This document shows positions 31,314-41,293 of a stretch of DNA of 64,000 nucleotides, one piece after another (position 1 is the stretch's first letter; each line of letters begins with the position of its first letter). The stretch is from Parastagonospora avenae f. sp. tritici 18332-5. Lineage: Eukaryota > Ascomycota > Dothideomycetes > Pleosporales > Phaeosphaeriaceae. Where the stretch lies: positions 175,980 through 239,979 of the forward strand of contig JAFJTR010000049.1 in the NCBI GenBank assembly GCA_022559985.1. Direction: 5' to 3'. A program made the position numbers and the translations under genes. The notes beneath the pieces are model-generated. The model was not told the DNA's origin. It did no database searches and was given only the letters and a program-made list of their open reading frames with translations.

Positions 31314-33191
31314 ATGCTAAGACCGCAACCCACCGCTACGCGAGAAGTCGTATCACTCGACGGTCTCTGGAACTTTGACATTGTCAAATCAATCCCATCA
31401 GATGACCACAATTGGACAAGTCGCCTCTCAGACAAGACACAAGTTCCGGTTCCTGCCAGCTACAATGACATCTTCCTCGACTACGACATTCGGAACCACG
31501 TCGGGTGGGTGAAATATCAGCGCAGGATCCGTATACCAAGTGGCTGGGCCACATCACGTTACTTTGTTCGATGCGATGCTGCAACACATCGAGGAAGAAT
31601 ATACGCCAATAGTAAACTGCTTGCTGACCACCAAGGAGGGTACACACCATTTGACGCCGAAGTGACGGAAGTGGTGAAGGCAGGAGAGGAGCTGCTACTC
31701 ACCATTGCAGTCAGTAGTGAGCTGAGCAACGAGACGATTCCACCTGGCAAAATTGAGACGTTACCCGATGGGCGCAGGAAGCAAACTTACATGCACGACT
31801 TTTTCAATTATTCTGGGTTGTCTCGGTCCGTGTGGCTTTACTCAGTGCCGGCTGAGCACATTCGGAATGTTTCCATTACACCAGACATCAACTGGGACCG
31901 GAAGGATGGAATAGTAAATTATAGTGTCGAAGGCTCTACCAAAGAGGATGTCTACTGCCAAGTGTCGGTGAAAGACGAAGATGACGTCGAGGTTGGAGCC
32001 GCAACAGGATTTGACAACGCCGTCAACATACCATCTGCTCGTCTCTGGCAACCGGGCTCAGCATACCTCTACGATATTACCATACAATTGTGTCGCTCGA
32101 GCGACAAGTCGGTCCTCGACGTGTACCATGTCAAGGCTGGTATACGCACTGTGCAAGTCAAGGGCTCACAATTCCTCATCAACAATGAACCTTTTTACTT
32201 CACCGGTTTCGGTAAGCACGAGGACGCGCCGATCCGAGGCAAGGGTCACGATCCTGCCTACATGGTGCACGATTACCAGCTTCTAGACTGGATAGGTGCC
32301 AATTCCTTCCGCACATCACATTATCCCTATGCTGAAGAGGTTTTGGACTATGCAGATCGCCACGGAATAGTAGTGATTGACGAGACTGCCGCTGTAGGGC
32401 TAAACCTGGGTGTGGCATCGGGCTTGTTTGGCATGAAGGTACGCAGCAAAAGCGCGTTTCTTGGTATCACGACTGATAAAAATTAGGCTCCGGGCAGTTT
32501 TTCACCAGAAAACTTTAACGACAATACTAGATATGCACACGAGCAGGGCATTCGCGAACTGATAGCTCGAGACAAGAATCACCCATGCGTAGTTATGTGG
32601 TCCATTTCCAACGAGCCTGCGTCCCACGAAGAAGGCGCCAGGGAGTACTTTGAGCCTCTTGTGCAAGTGACCAGAGATATCGACCCGCGGCCAATTTGCT
32701 TTGCAAATTTCGGAATGGCGACTGCAGAAAAAGATCGTCTCTCCGACATGTTTGACGTCTTGTGCCTCAACCGTTATTACGGCTGGTATGAGAGATGTGG
32801 AGATATGAAAAGCGCCGAGGAGGAGCTCGAAAAGGACCTTCTGAGTTGGCAAACGAAGTACAAAAAGCCCATGATCATGACCGAATACGGTGCGGATACG
32901 ATTGCCGGCCTTCATTCGGCGGGCATAACGCCATGGAGTGAGGAATTCCAGGCAGATTTGCTTGACTTGTACCATCGCGTGTTTGACCGAGTTGAATGCC
33001 TCATTGGCGAGCATGTTTGGAGCTTCTCTGACTTTCAGACGAGCCAGCACGTTTTCCGTGTGGACGGGAACAAAAAGGGTATCTTTACCAGGGACAGAAG
33101 GCCGAAAGCTTCGGCTCAGGTACTGCGACGCCGTTGGCGCATTGACAAGGTTGGAAGACCCAAGACGACCGATGCAGCAGCTGGCATCTAG
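31314..33191 (+). CDS. GH2 beta-glucuronidase-like glycoside hydrolase
   Basis: Removes beta-linked glucuronic acid (or a related sugar) from conjugates. Two exons: 31314-32438 and 32487-33191, with a GTACGC...AATTAG intron; product 609 residues. The domain order is that of GH2: sugar-binding jelly roll (LDGLWNFDIVK, VPVPASYNDI, VGWVKYQRRIRIP), immunoglobulin-like middle domain, and TIM barrel. In the barrel, FGKHEDAPIRGKGHDPA, GANSFRTSHYPYAEEVLDYA, acid/base MWSISNEPAS and nucleophile MTEYGADTIAG are all seen; these match beta-glucuronidases closely, including the NRYYGWY segment. There is no signal peptide, so it is probably cytosolic and acts on imported glucuronides. Fits with the divergent permease and nearby regulator. 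Confidence 0.9.
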
Positions 33192-33365
33192 TCAGATAAT
33201 AGTTTCAAGAATACTACCTCTCAACGATCCACCACTATAGCGCCATGACTGATGATGTCACATGTGCAGGAAAGTCTTGTTGAACAAGTTGTTCGTTCCA
33301 GTCGCAATTCCACATCGTACTGGAAGGCCAACCCGCTACCGATACCGCTATGAGAAGTGCCAGCC

Positions 33366-34288
33366 TCAAGTAAAGCGCGATAGTTGCGCCACAAGACTGG
33401 CATGCATGTCATGACGGCCATGTGAGCTTTCCATTCCCTTCGCCGGCGCGCCAGTGATGAGATTCGTTGCATTCCGAACCATGCTCGTCACATTCAAAAT
33501 GTCCACAAGCGTAACTTCAACCGCCTTCTTCGACCATCCGAGCTTTATCGGAAGGCGTTCATTTTCTGATCTCCATTAGCCCAAGATCCTCATTGTCTGT
33601 GCGACAAGCTGGCTTACCAAAGAAGTATTCCATTATTGCACGATCAACTGTACCAGCACCCATGTCGCCAAAAGCGATTATCGGTGCAGCCACCTCGCCC
33701 AAGCTGAACTCTTCTGTCGAAGCAGAAAACGTATAGTCTGGATTCGATTCGCGGCTCTCGATCTGGCGGAAGAGCTTACTATGTGCCAGCTGCTTCGCCG
33801 TCACCGTCTCATCCGTCCACCATTGCCTCGAAGCGTTGTACACTGTCTCGTTGAAGACGTGATTATTACCAAAGTACGCATCCGCCCGGGTCAGACTAGC
33901 ATCATGTTCCAGCACATTATGCACGTCGAGATGCTCGAGCGTAAAGAATGTAGCGTTGGGTTCGGGATTGGTGAATATTGCTTGCTCCCACATAAGTGCC
34001 CCAAGCGACCCGTTGAAGTTCAGACCACCCTTGAGGCCGGCAATGGCGTTGGCTTTTGTGATGTTGCGACCATCGCGGGGGAGGAAGCCGTGGTTAGCCA
34101 AGGTGTTGAGCATGGGACATGGTCCTCGGACTGCGACATGATTACTTCGTATATCAAGAAGAGAGATTCAGGTTTGACTTACAATCATTCGGTCCGGGCG
34201 CCATCCATTCGTGAGGGTTGTTAGCTTCGTATTGCGGCCTGGCATGTGTGCCAGTGGCCATGCATGCAAACAAGACGAAGAATTTCAT
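33366..34288 (-). CDS. Secreted heme-thiolate peroxidase (chloroperoxidase/peroxygenase family)
   Basis: Uses H2O2 with a cysteine-ligated heme to halogenate or oxygenate organic substrates outside the cell. Three exons. Exon 1 gives signal peptide MKFFVLFACMATGTHA and EWMAPGPND; splicing to the acceptor ending GTCGCAG yields FRGPCPMLNTLANHGFLPRD, the PCP heme-ligand motif. Downstream, EHDASLTRADAYFG supplies the Glu-His-Asp triad of chloroperoxidase-type members. The last intron (GTAAGC...ATCAG, about 33,572-33,620) joins YFF to ENERLPIKLGWSK, and the stop is at 33366. About 265 residues, as in short-type family members. Several Asn sequons fit secretion. Convergent with the GH2 gene. Confidence 0.88.
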
Positions 34289-34384
34289 CGCGGAGTCTAT
34301 TGTAAGAATAATCGATCGTTGTTGTGTTAATGGTGACAATTGGGGTTTCTTGGGGTTAGGAGTCACTGAGAATGAGGAGATGTC

Positions 34385-34390
34385 TTTATA
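34385..34390 (-). promoter_or_regulatory. TATA box of the heme-thiolate peroxidase gene
   Basis: TATAAA on the minus strand, about 100 bp upstream of the start codon at 34288, in an otherwise mixed sequence. Confidence 0.4.
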
Positions 34391-35827
34391 TGCATGTCAT
34401 TTACACAAGAGTGATTGATGCCTTGCAATCGTTGATACGTTATACTCGCATAGCAAGTGCCGGCAAAAATGTATGCGCGACATCCTAAGATTTCCAGGTG
34501 TCGCACTGACACGCAACTGCATCCTCGATCTTCGGTAATCTTCACGTCGATCTGGTCGTGCAGAAACGTCAATCCCTTTGTGAGTCGTGAAGAGCCAATG
34601 CATGCTCATGCAATTTTCGCTGAGTGGACTTGGACGTAACAAGTGCTTTTGTTGCGTTGTGGCGTACGGCTTAGTGCGTGAAACATTGAAATACGAATAC
34701 GCGTATTCGCGTATCTGCATACGTAGGTGCAGAGCAATGCGAAATACAGACTTCGTGCGGTCTACCATAACAACGTCCCGAACAGAGATTATTACTGTGA
34801 CCTACATATATAGTAGGGAGGAAATATGGGCTGCCCAGGAGCACTTCTCGTAACGCAGAGTCGTTTCCTTTCAGTAAACAGTCACAAATGCTGTTCGCAT
34901 CAGCAACCCTTCTCTACACCATCCTCCTTGCCGCAGTCAACGTTTAAGTCCACGTCGCCCATGCCCATGCCCAGCCCAAATGCCGCCGAAATTTCTGCCC
35001 AAACTGTACGACTTTCAGCCCCTTCCAGAAGTCGCGCGAAGTCTTGAGACAGGCTGAATAACGTTCGGAACGTTGCTCTCGTGTGACGGCTGTCGACAAG
35101 ATCTGCAATTTGTTTGACAAAAGGTAAAAAGGAGGCAAGAAAATAAGCAGCGAAGAAATGGCCGAGCTTGCATGCATTGCCCTGGAAGTCGCCATGCCTC
35201 GGCCCTTGATAATCTCCTATCCGTTCGCGAGGCAAGTTCCAAAACCGATCCCGGAAACAAAGCAATCACGCAAAGACGGCAATATCACAGCTCGGAAAAG
35301 ATACAGTTATGGATCTTCCAGCAGCGACCGCGATATCGAATGGTCTACATGGCGTGTCTGTATGAAGCACTCAGGAGGCAGGGCGTAAGCCTTGCCAAGT
35401 CATGGAGACGTTGACATCTCGGTAAAATTTCCGCCGAATGGAGACGAACACAGACCACCAGCTGTCGCGTGGTCTACTCAAACCACTCAGGACCAATCAG
35501 CCCGGAACTAAAGCGAATTGTGCGATAACCTTGTGCCATTTTTAGCATCGTAATGGAGAATGTTCTTTTCGGCCCAAGTACCCGCAGCACTCCTTCGGCG
35601 TGTCATCTCGTATCCTGAACACGATGTCACCTACCAACATGGGATCCTGAACTTCCATGCGTAGTGCTTGTGCGCCGTTGGAAAAACCCCACACAATATC
35701 CTTCAACAGGAGAGGGTCTACCTAGCATGGCTTAAATAAGAGCACATGTGCTGCATTCTTTAACAATATCCTCCCGCCTTCAGAGCTCCACAATACCAGT
35801 CCAGCGGCCGTCGCAGATACAATCAAT
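34391..35827. other. Divergent intergenic region between two secreted peroxidase genes
   Basis: About 1.4 kb without a supported gene. Contains the 14-bp perfect palindrome GAATACGCGTATTC at 34695-34708, and a TATA-like TTAAATAAG at about 35,731 upstream of the next gene. A 121-codon minus-strand frame at 34,900-35,265 has no recognisable features and is not called. Confidence 0.5.
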
Positions 35828-37471
35828 ATGAGGAGCAGCCAAATAATCAGTCTCGCGCTACTCGCGCCAATCTCTCAAGCATACGTCTGGCCCGGCAAGT
35901 TCGATGACCTGGATGACGTCCTGTATCTGCAATCTGGATTCATCAAGAACGGACAACTTTCAGATCGTACGTATTCCAACAGTGGCCCTCTGAGCATAAC
36001 TTACACAACGACAGAGGTTCAGAGCTGCGATTTTGGCGCCAGACAACCTGGAGTACAGAAGGCAGCACAGTGGGTGCGAACTGCCTTTCACGATGCGGCG
36101 ACTTACGACACGACAACCAGGACCGGCGGCTTAGATGCCTCGATCCAATACGAACTGGACCGACGGGAAAACCTGGGCAACGCATTGAATTTCACCTTAG
36201 CAGATATCGCAAGTCTAGTCAGCACCCGGACCTCAGCAGCGGATTTACTGGCATTGTCGCTGGTAATGTCTGTAGCTCGTTGCGCCAACATGCGCGTACC
36301 ATTACGTTTGGGTCGCAAGGATGCAACAGAGGCTGGCATAAAGGGTGTACCCGAAGCCCACACCGATCTCGACACTTCTCGAAAGAGGTTCGCCACTATG
36401 GGTATGGACGAGGCCGACATGATAACGTTGATTGCCTGTGGTCACAGCATTGGTGGAGTACATTCCATCGATCACCCCGAAATCGTTTCCGGACCAGTCA
36501 GCCCTGAAAACAAGGCCAGCTTCGACACTACCAAAGGCGAGATGGACAACCAAGTTGTACTCGAGTACCTGGACAATTCCACAGCCAATCCCTTGATCGT
36601 CAACGCCAACGACACGCTCAATTCCGACAAGCGCATATTTGCTGCAGATGGCAATGCAACCATGCACAAGCTCGCAGACAAGGCATACTTCAAGTCCAAG
36701 TGTGAGAATGTCTTCGAGAGGATGCTCAACCTCGTACCAGGAGACGTTACGCTATCAGAGCCTATGGTACCAGCTGATATTCGCCCTTACATCAAGCAGT
36801 ATGAGCTCAATGCCAACGGTTCTATTGCATTCTCTGGCCGCATCCGTGTTCGAACCACGACCGTTACCGGTCGCGACATCAACAACCTGACTGCCTCGAT
36901 CATGCTGCCCTCGCGCAACGGCAACAACCCGACTGAAATCGTCGCCAAAAAGGCCACCTACAAGCTGGGACAGTCCTTCGGATACCTAGATGAGGCATTC
37001 TTGTGGTTCGAATTCACCACAGTTCTTCCCACAAACGCAGCTATTAGCTCTTTCAACATCCGCGTCAACGACGATGTCTACGATAATGCCGGAACTGGTG
37101 GATACCCACTCAACCCCGATGTCCTCTATCAAGCGCCACAATCCTGCGCATTCGCAGACCCAAATACGAAAAAGTGGTCGATGACAATGGTCGCTGCCGT
37201 GTCGAAATCTCTTCTACAGGGTGGAGCCGAGCCCCAGCTCAACGTTGTGAAGAAGCCGAGAAAGCCGAACAGCTTCATTCCTAATTTGACGCCGGAAATT
37301 GTGAAGATGGAGCGCGCGGGCAAAGAGACGGCAGAGTATGTCTACTTTACTGCTACAACTCCTCTATCCACCGATGGCCTCGACCCCAGGGTTGACATTG
37401 AGGTTGGCGACAGCAAGGTGGAGTATATTATGACGGGCGGTCTGACCCAGCAACAGTGTGCTGCTTTGTAG
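35828..37471 (+). CDS. Secreted heme peroxidase, plant-peroxidase superfamily, 547 residues
   Basis: Single exon. Signal peptide MRSSQIISLALLAPISQA. The distal heme site is WVRTAFHDAATYD (Arg and catalytic His) and the proximal ligand is in MITLIACGHSIGGVH, the two hallmarks of the non-animal peroxidase superfamily. LALSLVMSVARCANMRVPLRLGRKDA lies between, as expected. After about residue 290 a second, beta-rich domain of about 250 residues follows (FSGRIRVRTTTVTGRDINNL, FNIRVNDDVYDNAGTGGYPL), which class II lignin-type enzymes lack. Oxidative substrate unknown; residues for Mn2+ binding or a surface Trp cannot be assigned. Many Asn sequons. Its place beside a heme-thiolate peroxidase and GMC oxidase suggests an extracellular oxidative role. 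Confidence 0.85.
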   Translation: MRSSQIISLALLAPISQAYVWPGKFDDLDDVLYLQSGFIKNGQLSDRTYSNSGPLSITYTTTEVQSCDFGARQPGVQKAAQWVRTAFHDAATYDTTTRTGGLDASIQYELDRRENLGNALNFTLADIASLVSTRTSAADLLALSLVMSVARCANMRVPLRLGRKDATEAGIKGVPEAHTDLDTSRKRFATMGMDEADMITLIACGHSIGGVHSIDHPEIVSGPVSPENKASFDTTKGEMDNQVVLEYLDNSTANPLIVNANDTLNSDKRIFAADGNATMHKLADKAYFKSKCENVFERMLNLVPGDVTLSEPMVPADIRPYIKQYELNANGSIAFSGRIRVRTTTVTGRDINNLTASIMLPSRNGNNPTEIVAKKATYKLGQSFGYLDEAFLWFEFTTVLPTNAAISSFNIRVNDDVYDNAGTGGYPLNPDVLYQAPQSCAFADPNTKKWSMTMVAAVSKSLLQGGAEPQLNVVKKPRKPNSFIPNLTPEIVKMERAGKETAEYVYFTATTPLSTDGLDPRVDIEVGDSKVEYIMTGGLTQQQCAAL

Positions 37472-38068
37472 ATTTAATGTTTAATGAACTATTTTAATTA
37501 CTTCAAAACTTCAAAGTATTTCAGTTCAAGTGCAAACACATGGGTTGGACATGAAACTGAACACTTTCGACATTTTGCGCGGATACCGCCGAACATGCGT
37601 GCTTTGCATAGAGGACGACGTTGACCTTCACTGACAGCACAAGTGATTAAATTGAGATCTATATTGCCGCGCCGAAGGGCGTCGAGCCGCCGTTGATTAA
37701 TGCAGAGATCATGGGAAAACTCAGATCGTTGACGCAGGATCAACGCGACATGTGCTTAATGAAGCGTGAAGGAATTATATGCAGAAGACGATGCGATTCT
37801 TGAAAGGTGCTGGAGACGTCTAAGCTGGTGTAGCTTCTGAGCAAGTGGATCACGCTAATTTCGAGGATTTAAACTACAATCATTAGAGGATTACTATGTA
37901 AGGGATGGACGGGCTTTACTCGCTATGATATGCTACAGCAAGTGTCGATCCGATCTATAGTATCCTTGTAGGAAATAACAAAGAGTGAATTAGTGTATGA
38001 TTATACTTCACTGAAGCATGACATGCTGGATGGATAAAAGGATTAAAAATTACATAAACTAGTCGGGC
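37472..38068. other. Intergenic, convergent peroxidase and GMC 3' ends
   Basis: About 600 bp, AT-rich, holding both 3' UTRs. No gene seen. Confidence 0.5.
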
Positions 38069-40100
38069 TTAGTTTCCCGCTATAATCTCAGCGGCAATCT
38101 TCTCCGCAAGCGCATATATGGTCGACTGCGGGTGTCCAGGTGGTAGCAGGGGGAACGCGCTGGCGTCCACAACACGCAGGTTCTCAACGCCGAAAACACG
38201 CGCCTTGCTGTCCACCACAGCCATCTTGTCCTCTTTCTTGCCCATTTTGCAAGTTGATGCCGCATGCCAAACGGTCATCAGCGACGACCTGATGACGTCC
38301 AAAATTTGCTCGTCGGTCTGCTTGTCAAGTCCAGGGAATGCTTCTTCGTTGCCAACTCGAATGGATCGAAGCTCCGGAGTATCCCAAACCTCGCGCATGC
38401 GGCGGTACCACGCAATTGCGACTTCTTGATCACCCGGGTGCGAGAGATAGTTGGGGTTGATGCTCGGGGGAACGGTAGCATCCGCGCTTTTGATGGTGAC
38501 ATTGCCTCGAGAAAGGGGTGCTGCGAGAGCGCCCAGGTTTGTTGCGTACTGCTTCCCGTCTAAAGGTTGCTGCAGAGCAGGGAAAGCAAAGGTACCAATG
38601 TAGCCGTTGCCGGAAATGTGCTCAACTTCGGGCCAGTCGTTCGCGAACCACGACAGCGCGTCTCTGGTAGCCTGCGTAAAATTTTGGCGATACTTGTCAG
38701 GCAGCTTCTCCCAGCCCAGAAACTCTGCAACGTTGGAACTTAGGACACCTTCACCTTTTGTGGTGTATTGCACAAGAGCCTTGGTGAGCTCGACAGGATC
38801 GTGCAGTGTCTTGTCGAGCGTGTCAAACGAAACTTGGTAGCTAGGGCCAAAAAGGATATGGTCCCACATGTTCTGGCCAACACCCTCAAGGGCGGATACA
38901 GCTGGAATGTCGAACTGGGCCAAGGTGTCCTTTGGACCAACGCCAGAGACCATCAAAAGCTGAGGTGATTGAAACGCGCCTGCCGAGAGGATAACTTCCT
39001 TGCGCGCCTTGATCGTGTAGGTTGGAAGAGCTCCAATGAGACTTGCCCTGACACCAATTGCCTTCTTGCCATCGAACAAGATCTTTTTCACCATGGTCTG
39101 GGTGTAGACTTTCAGCTTCTGGCCAGTGGACCCTGATTTGGCCTGATAAATGTACGACGTAGAGCTGCTTCGCGTCTGGTCTGATGCTCGAATCGTGCAC
39201 TGGGCGTAGTGGTAGCCCTGTAGGTCTCCGCTTGAGAAGCCGGTCGTTCGTTTCATTCCGACGGACTGAAGTCCCTTCTCCAACCATGTTGCCCAGATGG
39301 AGACGAAATTGGAGTATCCGACTTGGATAGGACCCCCTTCAACAGAGAATGCGTCGGCATCGTATTCGGTCGAAGCGTTGTTGCGGCGCACCGATTTGTT
39401 GGGAGGAGTGAAGGTTACACTCTTCTTGAAGTGGGGCAGAAATTGATCCAGTCTGATGATATTAGAAATTGAAACAAGGTAGACTGAGCAGATGCTTACT
39501 TGTAGCTTTCATCTCCGACTGCCTCGGCCCATTGCTCGTATGAACCTTTCGAGCCACGATGATGGATCATGAAGTTGAGTGCTGACGAGCCTCCCAGGCA
39601 CTTGCCTCGAGCATAATGGATCCGGCGGTTGTTCGCGTAAGCTTGAGGCTCGGTCTGAAAGCCCCAATCTACTGTTGGAACAGTGTCGATGAAAGAACTA
39701 CCGATACCAAAGAATGCGCCCGCGGGAGTCGAGCCCAAAACGGGCTTGCCAATTTCGTAAAAGATACCGGCTTCAACAATTGCAACTGAAAAACCAGCCT
39801 CTGCCAAGCGGACGCCAATGGCATTGCCGGCAGTACCCCCGCCAACTACCACATAGTCGTATCTGGAAGACTGGTTAGACACAACGAACGAGGCAATATC
39901 GAGAGCAGCACTTACTCTTGGTCCGATCCTAGAATACCTCTAAGACCGCCTAGCACGCCTTGAATGATACCCTGGCCTGAAAGAATTGAGCCGCTAACAT
40001 CAAGAAGGGGATTGACAATGGAGCCCAGGAGCCCCGCTTGAGCAGGCGAAAAGAAGGTAACCGCAGAAACAATGGACAGCAAACGAAGGAGTGCCATCAT
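38069..40100 (-). CDS. Secreted FAD-dependent GMC oxidoreductase
   Basis: Oxidises alcohols or aldehydes with FAD, producing H2O2 or passing electrons to quinones. Three exons; introns at about 39,850-39,915 and 39,440-39,500. The product starts MMALLRLLSIVSAVTFFSPA, a signal peptide, then a variable segment and YDYVVVGGGTAGNAIGVRLA, the FAD-binding GxGxxG fold with VAIVEAG. GMC signatures are YARGKCLGGSSALNFMIHHR and SAGAFQSPQLLMVSGVG. The C-terminal catalytic histidines lie in TVWHAASTCKMG and PPGHPQSTIYALAE. About 635 residues. Could serve as a tailoring enzyme for the adjacent PKS or supply H2O2 to the two neighbouring peroxidases. Confidence 0.9.
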
Positions 40101-41293
40101 TGCGATGACTTGCAGTCAATCGCGAGAAAATACTTATTAGCTAGGATAAGCCTCTAAAGCGGACCGCCTTGGGGGTTGCTGAAGTCTAATAGTCTTTTGA
40201 AAGGCTTTGCTTATTCCTCGGTCCTTTTACAAGGGGCGCCAATCTGACGGGCCCGCCCTCACGAGGCTGGCAAGGGTCGCGATAATCATCATCTCGGAGC
40301 CGAACAACCTCCCAGGATTTCGGAAGATAACCTAGGCAGCACGTGGCGAACATCGCAAAGTCCTTAAGCGGTGTTTGATGATGTGCCGAGTACCTGCAAA
40401 GGTTCTGAGCTTCAAAATATCTCGTTTTCCCTACCTGTATAAGTCTATATCTTCGGTTATCATGGAAACTTACAAGAGCAGGGGCGTTGAGCGATTTGCG
40501 TGAGCAGGCACAGCCCGCCCTTCCTGTTTCGTACAGCAATCGCTCAAAAGATCAAGGTCGCGCACAACAGCTCAACACAGATCTGCCCACAAACACCTGC
40601 CAAGACGTCGTACCACCAATTATTGGGCTTCCTTTACGCCACAGTTCCAAACATGTGGACGGGCGGTAAAGCTTCCCCGCTAGAAGTGTGGGGTCTTCCG
40701 GGGTGTGTGCCAGGATGTGGAAATGAGGACAGACCCCAAATACTCCTCATAAGTCAAGAAATCGGTCTCTTTTCGGAGGAGAGAAGCGACAAACTCAGTA
40801 TTATAAAGACAGTGCTGCGCGCACCATGTTGAGCAAAGGCTTGGGGTCGCACTGTGTTCTGCTTGGATTGGACAGCCCGGTGTGCTTGGTTATGTTATTA
40901 GACGCAGGTCAGGTGTCGCAAAGTATTGTTCGATAAAGTCAAATGTTCTTAAGGGTGCATCAGCTGCGTTCATTGCTGAACGACCTTCCACTTTGATCAA
41001 AGTGCGTTCGACGAGAGCCCATACCGGTATTGCAATTACGTGACTCGCAACTTTTGAGAGTTGCATCTCATTTGGAAGCAACTATCAAAATACAAGCACG
41101 CGTACCTGCCAAACAAGGAAGAAAAACCAGAACTCGTTGCCGGTTAACAGGACACCAGTGTGCAAAGAAAGACCTCTAGTGTAAGACTAGAAATTGAAGA
41201 CAAAGCAGCAGTATGAAGGGAAAAGATGGAGTGACTAGACCGCCGAACTGCTGTTATCGTTCTGTGTGCGTGCGTGAAGGTAAAACCCTTACT
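40101..41293. other. Intergenic: GMC promoter and PKS 3' flank
   Basis: About 1.2 kb. No complete gene. A short minus-strand frame at 40,890-41,081 has a faintly protein-like end but no support. Confidence 0.45.

Noticed and set aside
34900..35265. 121-codon minus-strand open frame between the two peroxidase genes
   Set aside because: No recognisable motif, signal peptide or splice support; ordinary chance length for this base composition.
40890..41081. Short frame whose end vaguely resembles a serine carboxypeptidase tail
   Set aside because: Too short and no upstream exons found with the catalytic motifs.
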